A DNA stretch of 64,000 bases from Babylonia areolata. Its lineage: Eukaryota > Mollusca > Gastropoda > Neogastropoda > Buccinidae. The translations under genes were made by a program, and so were the position numbers. The notes beneath the pieces were generated by a model. That model was given only the letters and a program-made list of their open reading frames with translations. It was not told where the DNA came from and did no database searches. How positions within the stretch are numbered: the first letter of the stretch is position 1; each line of letters opens with the position of its first letter. Where the stretch lies: positions 37,611,613 to 37,675,612 of the forward strand of contig NC_134898.1 of NCBI RefSeq assembly GCF_041734735.1, given 5' to 3'. Shown here one piece after another: positions 20,294 through 33,900 of the stretch.

Positions 20294-20937
20294 ACTTGGA
20301 AAAGAATACACATGCATACACACACACATTCACACTTCTTTAATCTCTCTCTTCTTGACATTTGCACATGTGCAAACAGGTGAGCACTCTTTCACACCCA
20401 CACAGTGCTTGCACGCTCTTGTTCTCTCTCTCTGTGGGTAAAACTAAAAGGGTGGAGATTTTTCTGATCTCCCAGGTCAACATAATCATATACATAATGA
20501 TCAGACCTTCTTGTGCCTGAACCCCCTTCGCAGAAGATTAAATACACATGTTAAAGATCCTGTTGTCCATGTCAGCATTTGGTGGGTTATGCAAACAAGA
20601 TTATACCCATCATGCACACCCTCAAAAATGGAGTATGGCTGCTTGCCTACGTCAGTACATGGCAGGGTAAATAAAACAAAAACTGTTACTCATTAAAAAA
20701 AAAAGTTACATGTCTGTCCGAGTGCGCGTGCGTGAAATCTGATTTAATCAAATAAATGACATAGGAAACGAATGATGAGCACCCATTCATTGACAGCCGT
20801 CACTTTTCTCTACACAGGTAGGCAGCCTGTTGTGCAAATGACCCCGTTTTTGTGAAGCGCTTAGAGCTTGTCTCCGACCAAGAATAGGTGCTATAGTATA
20901 ATCATCATCTTGCTCGTATGTACACAGAGTTGTGTTG

Positions 20938-21006
<69 letters not shown>

Positions 21007-21805
21007 CACTCAGACAGTCAGAGTAATATGACAGTAGCCCAAGCTAAAAAAAGATAAAAAAAAGATCCTTGGTCATCATTTCATTCACAAGAAATTTCAG
21101 ATCATAAAGACTTTGATAAAGTTTGGACAAAAATGAAAGAAATGAAAAATGGAATAAAGTTACCAAGTTGCCCAATATCAAATGACTCCCAAAACAAGTT
21201 TCTATCACAGTATCAGATCAGGAAAAGGCAGGAATCTTTGTTGAAATGATTGTGAAAAATAGCAAAACCTTCCACCTTCATGTAAAACACACAGACAGAG
21301 AAGAAAAAAGTGCTTTATACTGTGATCCCATTCCGCAAAATGACTTGTTGTTTTATTCTCCTATTACATATGAGGAGTTACAAACCGCTGTAGCTTCCCT
21401 TAGCAATAAAAAAAAAAAAAAAAAAGTTCAGTTAGCATCGATGCACTATCTAATGAGATGCAAAGACACATTCCAAAAAAAAAGTATCGTTTTGCTACAC
21501 AAAATATTTCAGAACTGTTGGATACCTGGAACTGTACCACAGATATGGAAAACATCAGTAGTTGTACCGGTTTTAAAAGCAGGAAAACCTACATGTAATA
21601 ATGATTAGCTTCGATCTCACATGTCAGTAAATTAATGGAAAAAGTAGTCCTGTTGAGAATGATAACTTACTGTGAAAAATACAGTATCATTCCAGTGAAC
21701 CAGTCAGGCTTTAGAAAAGGAAGATCAACGGTCAAACACCAAGTAAAGATTACAACTCAGATAAAATGTCAGTTTGCCCACAGAAAAAGTGTCCTAGCAA
21801 CGTTT

Positions 21806-21836
<31 letters not shown>

Positions 21837-21919
21837 AGCCTACGATCAGTTTTAGCACAAACGTCTGTTGTACAAACTGAAACCAGTTGGAATATCTGGT
21901 AATCTCTGTGGGTATGTAA

Positions 21920-21962
<43 letters not shown>

Positions 21963-24900
21963 CAAATTACTGTGAAATAGAATTATTCAAGCAAGGGTGG
22001 GAACACATTATTCTTTGCCACATAAACTTAACATGGGAATTTCACAGGGCTCAGTAATAGCTCCTATTCTCTTTAATATTCTTTTTCTGGATCTCTCAAA
22101 GGCATTGTCAAATCGTGTAGTTTTAGTACAGTATGCTGATGTGGTGATGATATATGTATGTGGATGGGTGTCAATCTAAAAAAGTCAACCCCACAAAGAG
22201 CACAGAATTACATTTGTCATTTGTATCAATCTGATCTTGATAACCTTGGTAACTATATGTTTGTAAATACTAAATGGTCTAGCTTTGTCGACTGAAAAAA
22301 TATGTAATAATGTGTGATGTTGTTTAGTTCAAGTGGTAACCCATCTAGCATACCCATTTTTAAATTACTTGGTGACATCATTGATTATAAACAGGTGGTG
22401 AAGTTTTTTAGGTGTTTATCTTATTTATTAAAGCAAACATGGAACATTCACTGTAATTACATCTTAACAAAGGCAATGAAAAGTATCAATTTTATGAAAA
22501 TTATAAGCCGCTTACCCTGGGGAATGGATACAAAAACATTGATTCATCTTTCCATGGCCATTGTAAGATCTAAATTCTAACTTCTAAGATAGCATATGCA
22601 CAAGAAATATTTTTCAGTGCACCTAAATATCTATTACAAAAGATTCAAAGTGTAGACTGTAAGGCTATCAAAATTGCTCTCGGAGTGCCCTCTCATGCAT
22701 CCAACCAGGAAACATACAAAGCACTTAAATTTAAAAACAGCCAGAATTCTTCCCTTAAATGAACAGCGTGAGTTAGCAGCAGCAGAATTCGCTGAGAGAT
22801 GACACTTCCTAGTTCAATGACAAAAAAAATTTCATTGCTGAGTGATGAACTGACAGTAAGATCTGACATTGATTTTCCTAAAAGAGCTAAAACTGTTTCA
22901 TCACAAGAAACAGTTGCAACTTATGTTTCAAATTTGTTAAAAGAATCAGATGTTAACATGAAAGAGTTAGCTGCAAAACCACATCGTACTCCTGTTCCTT
23001 GTTGGGAAATGTTGAAAGCAGATTTTGATATCAGTTATTCTGAAACAAAAAAAGAAGAAAACATCATCATCATCATCCAGGTGACGGCCACAATTGTCAT
23101 ATAAATGTCAGTTACTCTGCTGCGACAAGAGGGTTGCATGGAGATAGAGATGCTGTCGTATAGAAAAGATAAAGAACTAGACAGATGAGGGATAAAGTTA
23201 ACATTATACCTACTCTATGTGGATTTTATCAGCAGACTACTAGTACTACTTTTCGCTCTTCACCCACTCAGGGGCTAGCTGATCCCAGTCCTCCAGAAGA
23301 GAGGGCTGGGCCCTAAAAAAAAAAAAAAAAAAATCAGAATGTTCTAAAGTAGTATTTAGTAGTATTACTAGTAAAGAGTAGGGGTATTTGGGAAGGGGGA
23401 TGCCAAATCCGACCTACTCTAACTACTACTTTAACGGTTTTCAGTTTTCTTGGGGCATCCTTGACTTGCAGGTGTCAAGGGTGTCGGCTGCCATTGCTGT
23501 TTCGGGCAGCGCATTCCACTTTCCAGTCTGCGATGGTTCTAGGCAGAGGATCCTCTGTATTGGGTCCTACACTGGATGCGGCTCAACTGTTGTAGGTGTT
23601 TCTCTTTTCAGTCTGGCAGGGGCAGGACGAGCTTGTATTCACAATTGCCTCATTGTTGAGGATTTTACGCAGCATAGCTAGCCTAGCGACCTTTCTGCGG
23701 TGCTGGAGGAAGGGTCACTGGAGTCTGTCAGTGATGGCAGACACTTTGGATGTGTTGTGGTACCTGTTGGTCACAAACCGGGCTGTTCTTCCCAGTAATA
23801 GCCATTAGGGTTCTGCACATGTCCCCTACCTGGACATCAGCATTGCAGGTTTTTGGTTTTCTGCTGCAGTGCCAGTTGCACCCATGTAATAATAATATTG
23901 TTTTTATCTGTTATAGGATTATCGTCAACATGCGGAAGCAGCAAAGGCAGCACTGGATGGATTGCAGAGAAGAGGAAGAGTGTTGCGCGTCAGATTTGCC
24001 ACCCATGGGGCCGCCTTGCGGGTGAAGAACCTGCATCCCTACGTCTCCAATGAGCTGCTGGAACAGGCCTTCACACAGTTTGGTGAACTGGAGAGGGCAA
24101 TCGTCATTGTGGATGATCGAGGCAAGCCGACTGGGGAGGGTTTGGTGGAGTTTGTCCGTAAACCAGGTGCACAGCAGGCTTTGCGTCGTATAAATGAAGG
24201 AGTCTTCTTGTTTGGCTCGTAAGTATTGGAATAAAGTGTTTAGTATAATATGACTGGAAATGTAAAAATTATGTTTTTTTTTGTTTTTTTTTCTTGTAGT
24301 TGTACAGTTCTAGCTGGTTATTATTTATTACATCAGTTATCAGTGCTTAATTTTGCTATCATGATAGCAGGGAAGGCTAAACTTTAACTAACTTGCTAAG
24401 TAAGGAAATGGGTTACAGAAATCAGAAACTTTCACTTTTGTTTAACAGTTTGAAGTTATTAATCCTTAATATTCTTGCTCTGGTTTCTAAACTGAATCAG
24501 ACCTGCGTTCTCTTAATTTGTAGATTGAATTTCATTGTTTCTTTAACAGTTTAACAACTCTTTAGTTGTTTCTCTTTCCAAATAACATGAATCAATGTGA
24601 CTGAACTGAAGACACCAAAACCTAGTCAGTCATCCAGTGTCAAGGCTGTTTGAAGACTGATATTCAGCAAACTCTGTTAAACTTAAAGGTTTAATTCTCC
24701 AGATCTACTGTAGACCTGTCTATGTCAAGTATGACAATGGTATTGTTTTAATTCTTTGTCCACTTAACTTCAGGTTGCTGAAAGTGGAAGGCCTTAATTT
24801 TCAAATGAAAGTATAATTATTCCTGAATCAAATAAATAAAGCAAGTATGTAATTCAGCATAAAACCTCGTGCACAAATTGTGCACAAAAAACTATTAAAT

Positions 24901-27900
24901 TTCAGTCATGTTCTTCTCAGATAATATTTATATGTTTATGTTTTCAATATTTGATATGTGCTTGTACTGTTGCAGAGACCCTAAACCCATTGAAGTTGAA
25001 CCATTAGAGCAGAAAGACGAAGAAGATGGAATGCCAGAAATATTTCTCCCAAAGAATGAACAGTACAAAAAGTGAGCAAGTTACATTGTGTAGCATATCT
25101 CTGTCTATTTATATATTTTTATTTAACTAGTTTACCTCTTGTAAATTTAATGTATCTGTCAGTGTGTCTACTCGTATTTGATTCTGTTGGTCAAATTCTC
25201 ACTGAGAGAGTCCAGAGAAGTGTTGGATGGAGGAGATATGCTGAAAGAGAGAGACTGCTACCAGTTTGTCCTTGAAGTTGAACTCTCTTTCTTGACTCTT
25301 GTCTTTTGTGAGTGCAGTTCGAGGCAAGTTATGTGAATTATGTTTCTGGAAAAAAATCTAATAATTTTTTTTATATTTATTATTTTTATTATTATTTTTT
25401 TTTTAATACAAACAGCTCATGTTTTTTTAAAAATGCCTTTTTTGGGTGTTTTCTTGTTACATGAATGATGACAAGAGAGGCAAGGCCTTCAAGACTCACT
25501 TGTCATACACTTAAAAAATAAATAAATAAAAATCTAATCGTTAAAATGTGTTCTGTATTTTTTGTTATAAAGCTTCGGGTTTAAAAAAAAAAAAAAAAGA
25601 AGTCCTAACCAAATTTGAACGTGTTCGGGTGAGAAGAAACTGTCTTACCCATCACACTATCGTGGCTCCTTAACTGACGTTCTAAAATTTAATATTTGAA
25701 CATACTTTTTTAAGGGCGATAAATCAATTGCGGTATTCGCAGTGAGAACGCTGTTTAAATCATGTTATTCTGGTGTATCTTGGGCTTTCAAAAAATCTTT
25801 AAGGGCAATAAAAAATTCTTTTTAAATCCCAGTAAAGGAGATGTGGCTATCACCGCAATCACACTGCAACATTTAGCCGTTTTCTCTAGATCTAGATAGA
25901 TGTACAAGTTTAGTTACACCTGCCGGGAATGTAGTACAACACGGTCGATTCAATTTCTCTTTTATGTTCATTCTAGTTTTATAGTTTTAAAGTTGATATG
26001 AAAATTGAGTATTTTGTTAATTTAATAAACTAATGACATGTTGAGCCAGAAGTGAAAAGGACTTCATTTTGAGAAAAGTCAAGACTGGAAATTTTTTCGT
26101 TTCATCAGTTCAAGGGTATTAACTCGCATGGTTTACAATTTTTAACTGTGAATTCCGATTGATTCTGTGGATATTTGTATGGCATTTTGGGGCATAATCC
26201 AGTAAGTGATCAGGCGTTCACAAATCTTTCTCTGAATAAATATTTAACGGTCTCCTTCTCCAACTTTCCATCACATGTTATCGTGTATTGTCCATTGAAT
26301 ATAGGATTGAACGGGCAGGTCAACAACTTGAAACAAAATGGTGTCGTTCGCGTTCGCGAAGAATATGAGCACATGCTTTGAATGTGTATGAATATGTGTA
26401 CACAATTGATTTTTGCCCATGACCTTCAGGGCTCAGCCAATAGATCTATAAAGCCCACTCGTCGTATTGATTTTAGTATTTTCTGAAAAAGACCACTTGG
26501 GCGAATGAACATAGTGAAAGCCCTGTACACTGAGAGTAAAACACACAAGCTTTTTATGTATTGAGTATAATTTCAAAATGTAATGTTTAAGATGAGAAAG
26601 ATCAGTTTAAAGCAAATTAAGTCCCCTTGCATTAATTACAGATTAATTTCCCTTTTTTACTATCTGCACCAAAATGTTTGCAAAATAAATAAAGCTTCCA
26701 TGCTTAGCAAAAGAAGTTCCTGTTTGAACAAAAAATGATAATAATGACTGCTCTTGTTGTTGTGTTAGAATATCAGATCAAAGTGCCAAGTTTAGAGAAT
26801 TAAAAAAAAAAATATATATATAACAGTAAATGCAGTTTGCATATAATTTGGCTTTTTAAAATTTTTTTGTGCCCATCCCAGAGGTGCAGTATTGTTTTAA
26901 ACAAAATGATTGGAAAGAACTGAATTTTTCCTATTTTTATGCCTAATTTGGTGTCAACTGTCAAAGTATTTGTTTACACAAGTTAGTCAAAAATGGCATT
27001 GTCATAATTGAATACCTTTTTGTTTTTGTTCCAGAGAAAGAGAAAAAGATCCGTACTTTGCTCCCCATAATTCCTTTGAGTATGAATTTGGCATGCGCTG
27101 GAAGCAGTTAGCAGAAATGGAACGGAAACGAAATGAGAACGTGAAGAAAGAGATGGAGGAAGCCAGAATTAAACTGGAGGATGAGATGCAGAATGCCCTG
27201 TATGACTATCAGGCGGAGCAGATTAGACAAGGTGAGTGTGAATGAATTGCTCCTGTATAATTCTTTGACTGTTCTTTGTGGTTTCAGTGATAGGACAGGT
27301 CGGGTCAGAGTTGTGGCAAGTGCGAGATGTAATTGTAGTTTTTCGCTTTCAAAGTTTTGTTTTGATATTTCACTGTAAAAGATGAAATCAGTCATGACTT
27401 TTGCCTTGTCAGTGGATATGAAATTATGAGATGTAAACTCTTATTTTGCATGCATGCTATGTCCCATATATTTTACAGATTATGAAATCAACAGTTGCTT
27501 TAAGTGCTCAGATACTTCATTTCATGCTTTTTTGTTTCTTTTTTTCCTCTCTTGCTGCTTTAGATCTCCTACGTCAGCAAGAAGAGCTGAGGCGAATTGA
27601 AGAACTTCGCAATCAAGATCGTATGCGCAGACAACAAGAACTGGAAATGAGGTATGTTCGTCTTCATTCTACATGGATGGTTTTATCTGCTTAGATTGCA
27701 CACATGTATAGTTCTATTTTTAGTTCCATCTGTAGACATTGCATATGTGTATAGTTCTGTCTTTAGTGAAAGCAGCATTACACACTCATAGAGCAGGGCA
27801 TTGTTTTAACCTTGGATTCTTTAGTTTATTATTGGTATTGCTGGGACCAGAGTGGGTATCACTGTCACAGATCTTGTGGCCTTTTCCACGCTTTTCATTT

Positions 27901-30900
27901 CCCATCTGTGTATTGAAAGCATAAAATAGCAACTACTCACTGAAAACCGGAAACCGCAGAACACGTTTTAATTGAAACCAACCTGTTAAGTCATAAATGG
28001 CATTAGGAAAAGGAGGAATGAGTATTAGAGATGACAGGGATTAATAATGAGGTCCAATGTGATGCAGAATGATGAGCAGACGGGCAGATGAAGAGCGTGA
28101 GCGTAAGCAGGAGGAGCGACGTCGACAGGAAATGATGATGCGTCAGCAAGAGATGCAGCGACGTAGTGGGGGCCCCATGGACAGTGGGATGCCACGTGGT
28201 CGTGAGGATCTCATGGTGGGTAGTTTACTGTGTTCTGCTTTGTTTTCCCTTCAAGATGGTTATCTAACCACAGAATTCATTAGACAGTCAATAATATAAT
28301 TGACATTATTATTATCTGCTGCATGAACCCACATTTTTTCATTTCCTCTTGCCACAGTAACAGTGTTGACTTAACACAGCACCAGCTACACTGTTGTTCC
28401 ACCTTTCCCCTCTGCCCATTGACCTGTTGTGTCATGTTTTCCTGAAACCCATGGTCAAACATGGTCCTTAGTTTGACCTGCTTCTATAATGTCATATTTT
28501 CCAGAAGCTAATAGTTTAACCTGATAAAACGTGGTCCCTTTTAACTCGCAGGGCATGCGAGGAGGAGAGGGTACGGGCAACTTCCAGGGAGGGCTCAGAG
28601 ACATGGGGATGCGCGGCGGTCAGAACCAGGTGGATTCTGGAATGCGTGGAGGCCGAGGAGGGGCGCCACCCATGCAGCCTCCACCTGCTCCCCCAGCGGG
28701 AATGGGGCTAGAGCGTGGGCAGCAAGGCATGGGCATGGAGCGTGGCGGGCCCCAGGGCATGGGCATGGATCGGGGGCCTCAGGGCATGGGGATGGAGCGT
28801 GGTGGCGGTCCTCAAGGGATGGACCGTGGACCCCAGGGGATGGACCGGGGACCAGGGATGGACCGAGGACCCCAGGGAATGGACCGAGGATCCCAGGGGA
28901 TGGACCGGGGACCTCAGGGCATGGACCGAGGACCCCAGGGGATGGAACGTGGCGGACCTCAAGGCATGGAGCGGGGGGGCCCACAGGGCATGGACCGCAG
29001 AGCCCCGGGCCTGGACCGCGGTGGACCCCAGGGGGCTGGGTTGGAGCGAGGGCCGCAGGGTGTGGGGATAGAGCGGGGAGGAGTCCAGGGGATGGAGCGA
29101 GGAGGGCAGCAGGGCAGTGGCATGGAGCGGGGACCGCAGTCTGCTTCAGCACTGGAACGGGGACAGCAGGGCTTGGCCGTTGAGCGTGGGGGTCAGCAAG
29201 GCATGGGCAGGGTACGTGTGGTGTGTGCCGGTTTGCCTATATATACCTTTTTTGTTGTGTGGAAGGGAAACATCCCAGACACTTGAGAGAACAGCAGCTG
29301 AGGGAGAACTTGTTCTTTTTACTGGTTTTAGTATTCAGCACTTGCACAATTCAGCCTGCACCTCTTTGTCATCACAACAACTAGAAATATTTCTATGAAC
29401 ACAAACATTTTGCCTTTCCTTACTTGAAAGGCAAACAGAGGATACTTATTACTCTATAGTGAAATGTTGTTACAATTTATTAGGCTGTTCTAGCATTATG
29501 GTAGATTGATGTTCAGAAAAAAATGAAAATAAAAAGATGAGCATACATGAAGACGTGAGATGAATGTATGTGCTGTAAGCTGATTTGCTGTCATCTTTCT
29601 GGACAGATGGCACAGAGTGGGACTGGTCAGGGACAAGGCAGCTTTGGGGGTCAGAGTGGCTTGCCCAACAGTGCCAGTGCTGGAAACCCCAGTGGAGGTG
29701 GCAGCCCCAATGTCAACAACTTAGGCAAGATGGCGGGCCAAGGGGGACCAGGCAATCAGATGGTGAGTCCTTTTTCTGTCTGTGTTCTGTCAGCAGCGTT
29801 TGAATCTTGGCAAACTGTTTTGTCCTGTTGCGTGTGGAGTTGGCTGATTGATCAGCGAATGCCTTTGAACGACTGATTATAATTTTGTTTTCTTTTTTTC
29901 ATTTTGTTTCTTACCAGTTGCTTGGTCTGCTGACCATGTGTGTCTGTCTCTGTCTTCTTTTATCTTCTGCTGTCAGTGTCTTCTGTCTTCCCTCTCAGTT
30001 TTCTCTCTTCCTGTCAGTGCTTCCTTTTTGTCTCCTTTTGGTTTTTATTCCTGTTTTTCCATTTTCTTTATTTCTCTTGTTCAGACTTCCTGTACTTATT
30101 GTCTTATGTATGCGAATGCTGTCATTGAGGCAGTTAAAAGGTTCCTCATTGCTGTACCATGCACCCGAGGAGGCAATACTTGACTATCAGGACTTGTAGA
30201 GTCTAAAGCTTCAAGGTACTGATTCTTCAGATCTGGGAAACCGGATGGTGTGAGACAATGGGTATTTTTAAATACCCACAATTTCTTGGATGGGATGGGG
30301 TGGCAGGGACTGGTGTTTGTGATGGAAGAACTGAATATGGAATGACAATTACTGGTTATTTATTATGGCTTTACTATATATGTATACATATGTACATGTG
30401 GCCCATTTTGTAGACTCAGCTCCATAGAGTTTTGCTAGGAACGCTGTGGGTTGGGGTTTAATCAATGATTTGCTCTCACAACTTTAAACATGGCCCAAAA
30501 ATCATCTGTGGTTTGGTGATACTGAGTGGTATTTTCCAGGCTTCAGATAAGTGTGTACAAAGGTTGCCTCTGCTGCAAATGAATCAGAGCATTTAAACTG
30601 GTTGCTAGATATGCAAACTGTTCTGCATTTAGCATGTTGGTTTGGAACAACCCAATTGTACAACACTTTTCAATGCTGGGTTTAACCTCTAGGTTTGGAG
30701 CAGCATGATCTGACATCAAATTATATGGCATATCTCTTGCCTGATCTTTTGGAAGAAAATGAGTAGTTACTGGTAAAAGGAAAAAAGAAAACATCGCCCG
30801 CCTGCAGAACAGCACCAGACATTTTGCTTTATACACATTAGCTGTCAGTGTTTTATAGTTAATGCAGAACTGTGTAAATAGTAGAAAATTTAAAAACTAC

Positions 30901-33900
30901 AGATTTGCTTCTCAGAGCTGGCAAACACACATTAAAATGGACAAAGCACAGGTGAATTTCCTGTTGCGGGAGGACATCCATCAGATTGTATGGCTGTTCA
31001 TTACAAAGCCACATGATATATCACATATATAGCTTTATTGCCATCTCTGGTTTGACTTGGCTATATGAAAATGGTTCCTTTAGTTAACCTGTAGTTTTAA
31101 GAAATGTCCAGTCATGTAACTGAATAAAACATGCATGTCTGAGACATTGACATAAATGTCTTTATAAAGACTGGGTGAAGAAGATCTGTACACAGGGTTT
31201 CAAGCTGGTTTGTGTGAGCCAGATTGTTTTTAACAGGATTTCTTGGTACTCTGCATATGTTGAATCTTATCCTTCATGCTGCAGTGGACAAAATCATTTG
31301 AATCCATACAGGCAAGTGTCAGCTGCCCAGAGGCCTACCAGAAAGTGAAATGGGTCAGAAACAAAACGGACACCAAAAAAGTCTCCATATTGGAGATTGA
31401 GATTGAACAAGTGGGACTGGGATGATGGGTTTGAGACTTGTACTTCTTTTCTTTTTTTCCATTGAGGGAGAGTCTGCAAATACGGTGGACAAATGTGCTT
31501 GTGAACAAGAAATAAAGCTACTGTTACAGTGCTTGGAAACCTGTAAAAAGTGAACAGGATATTTCCAACCATCTGCATCATCATGCAGTTCTGTTTTTTC
31601 CCATGTCTCTGAACTACTCTCTCTCCTCCTCTCTCCTCCTATCTCTCTCTCTCTCTGTCTGTCTGTCTCTTTCTCTCTCTCTCTTTCTTTTTTTTTCTCT
31701 CTGTCTTTCTCTCCAGTTACATCGTAATCCAATTCTGTTTTTTCCCCAGTCTCTGAACTATGATATCTCTCTGTGTCTCTCTCTCCTTCCCTCCCTCCCT
31801 CGCTCCCGTCTTCTCCGCCTCTCTCTCCCCCTCTGCTTCTCTCTCTCTCCCCACCCTCTCATGCTGTCTGTCTGTCTGTCTCTGTCTTTGATATTTGCAT
31901 GGCAGTGGCCATTTGAAAGTTGATAGTGCTTCAAATTGTGCACATTTGGTTCTCCTGCTGTTCATTTCTTGTGACTTTTGTGTGTGGCTCTCAAATCCAA
32001 GACCAGAGCCACACACACACCAGCTGATTGGAATGTCTGGATGAGTGTATGCTGTGTCACATTCTTCCTAATCTCTTTGGCATTGGTGAGACAGATGGCT
32101 TTGCTGGGAAAACTCATGCATTGTGTCATTCAAGTAGTGCCTTCCTCTGTTTTCACACACACACACACACATACACACATACACATAATGGTCATACACA
32201 CATGTATACACACACACTCTTTCTTTCTTTCCCCCTACATCCCTCTCCTCTCCCTCTCTCCCCCTCTCTCTCTCCCACCTTATTTCTCAACCGCCTTCCT
32301 CCCTCTCTCTCTCCCTCCCTCTCTCAGTGTCTGTCTGGGATTTAACTGGGCATCATACATGGGACACTTTACCAGTAGCTCTTAGCTGAAATGTTCTCAG
32401 TTGAATTGGCACCTCATTGAAGGCATTTTTTGCCAAGTCAGCTGTGATATTATGACCAAGATCACTCAAACATCTGCTTTTAATAGTTTTATAGGTTACA
32501 AACACTGCTGAAATGGTTTAAAGCCAGAATATACAGCTTATCACCCATGCCAAAGAAAAAAAAACAAAACAACCTTCCATTGCTGGGGCACTGTGTGCTC
32601 AGTTTTTCAAAAAATGTATTTGATTTTTTTCTTTTTTCTTTTCATTTCTGTAAAAATTTCCAGTAACAGTTCATGTTGTTGGTGTGTGTGTGTGTGTGTG
32701 TGTGTGTTCTCCAAAGTGAACATGAAAAGTGAAAAACTGATATTTTTTTTCCTGAGCGTCTGGACTTTTTGTCGTATAGATTCAAAAAATGTCTTAATTG
32801 ATTTTTCCTTCAGCTAAGACATTTGTCCAAAGGTTTTGAATTTTCACATGAAACCCTGTGCTCTTATGAAAGAAAGGGGAAAAAAATTGTGATTAGTCTC
32901 GACGCCAGTCATTACAGTGTTGCTGTTCAGAAATATTTCTTAATCTAAGATGCAACTTAACTTGCTCCACTTGCCTCCACCCTCTTCATTTTTGTCTCAT
33001 TTCATGTGCTGAAACATTTCTCAAAGTCTAAAACAAATAAGTGAACATACAAGTTTCTATTTATCTGTTTGGAAAAGCAAAGGAACCAAGAAAGATAAAG
33101 ATCAGAAACACACTGAGCAGATCAGTTGAAGTAATGAATTGTGGGGAAGGATTGGAGTGTGGTGTCGTGGTTCCTGTATTTTGGGAACTATCCCATTGAG
33201 GAACAGCCAGAATTCTGCACTGATCGTGATGGATGGACTCTTCCAATTCAGTGACTTTGAATTTTTTTATGTATGTACTGTGTTGTAAACACATGGTGAT
33301 ATAATTATAGAATGACTTTTGGAAATTATTTATGTGTTTTAAAGGCATTTATAACCTACTGATCTAAATTCAGTGGTAGCACTTTGACCTCTTGTCAGAT
33401 TCACATGTGAGATGTTTGATAGTTATAATAGCCAGCTGATTCATAACATTCATTGCAAACACTGATACACACTACATAGTGTGTGCTTTGAGACTTAGGC
33501 TGTGAAATCTTACCGGACTACACCTTGTCTTCACCAGCTTTGAACAGTTATGATGGTGTGCAGAATCATACTAATTAAACTTTATTGCTTTCAATTTGGT
33601 TGGGTTGAACGGGTTGGGAGAACAGCCTTACTGAGGTACTACCGTAGATGTGCTGAGTCTATGGGCCACATGTTTTATTTTATGTAGCAGTTTATGCCAT
33701 GTCTCTGCTTGTTTTTGACAGTGTGTGTGTGTGGGTGTGTGTGTGTGATATTTTTATTGCTGTCATGGTCTTGGCAGTGTTGTGATAATGTTGAAATTTG
33801 CTTTGAATATATATGAGTTATCTGCTGAAATAGGCGTGAAAAAAGGTGATCCAACAAGAATGTGGATAATCACAGTGGCAGAGGCAAGGTTTTGTGCAGT

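Noticed and set aside
28595-29152. 185-codon Pro/His-rich ORF on the minus strand
   Set aside because: It is the antisense shadow of the GC-rich DBHS repeat exon, with no splice support.
29885-30199. Hydrophobic ORF as alternative last DBHS exon
   Set aside because: An acceptor exists (TTCTTACCAG), but the Leu/Cys/Ser/Phe-rich reading is T-rich intron sequence and unlike any DBHS terminus.
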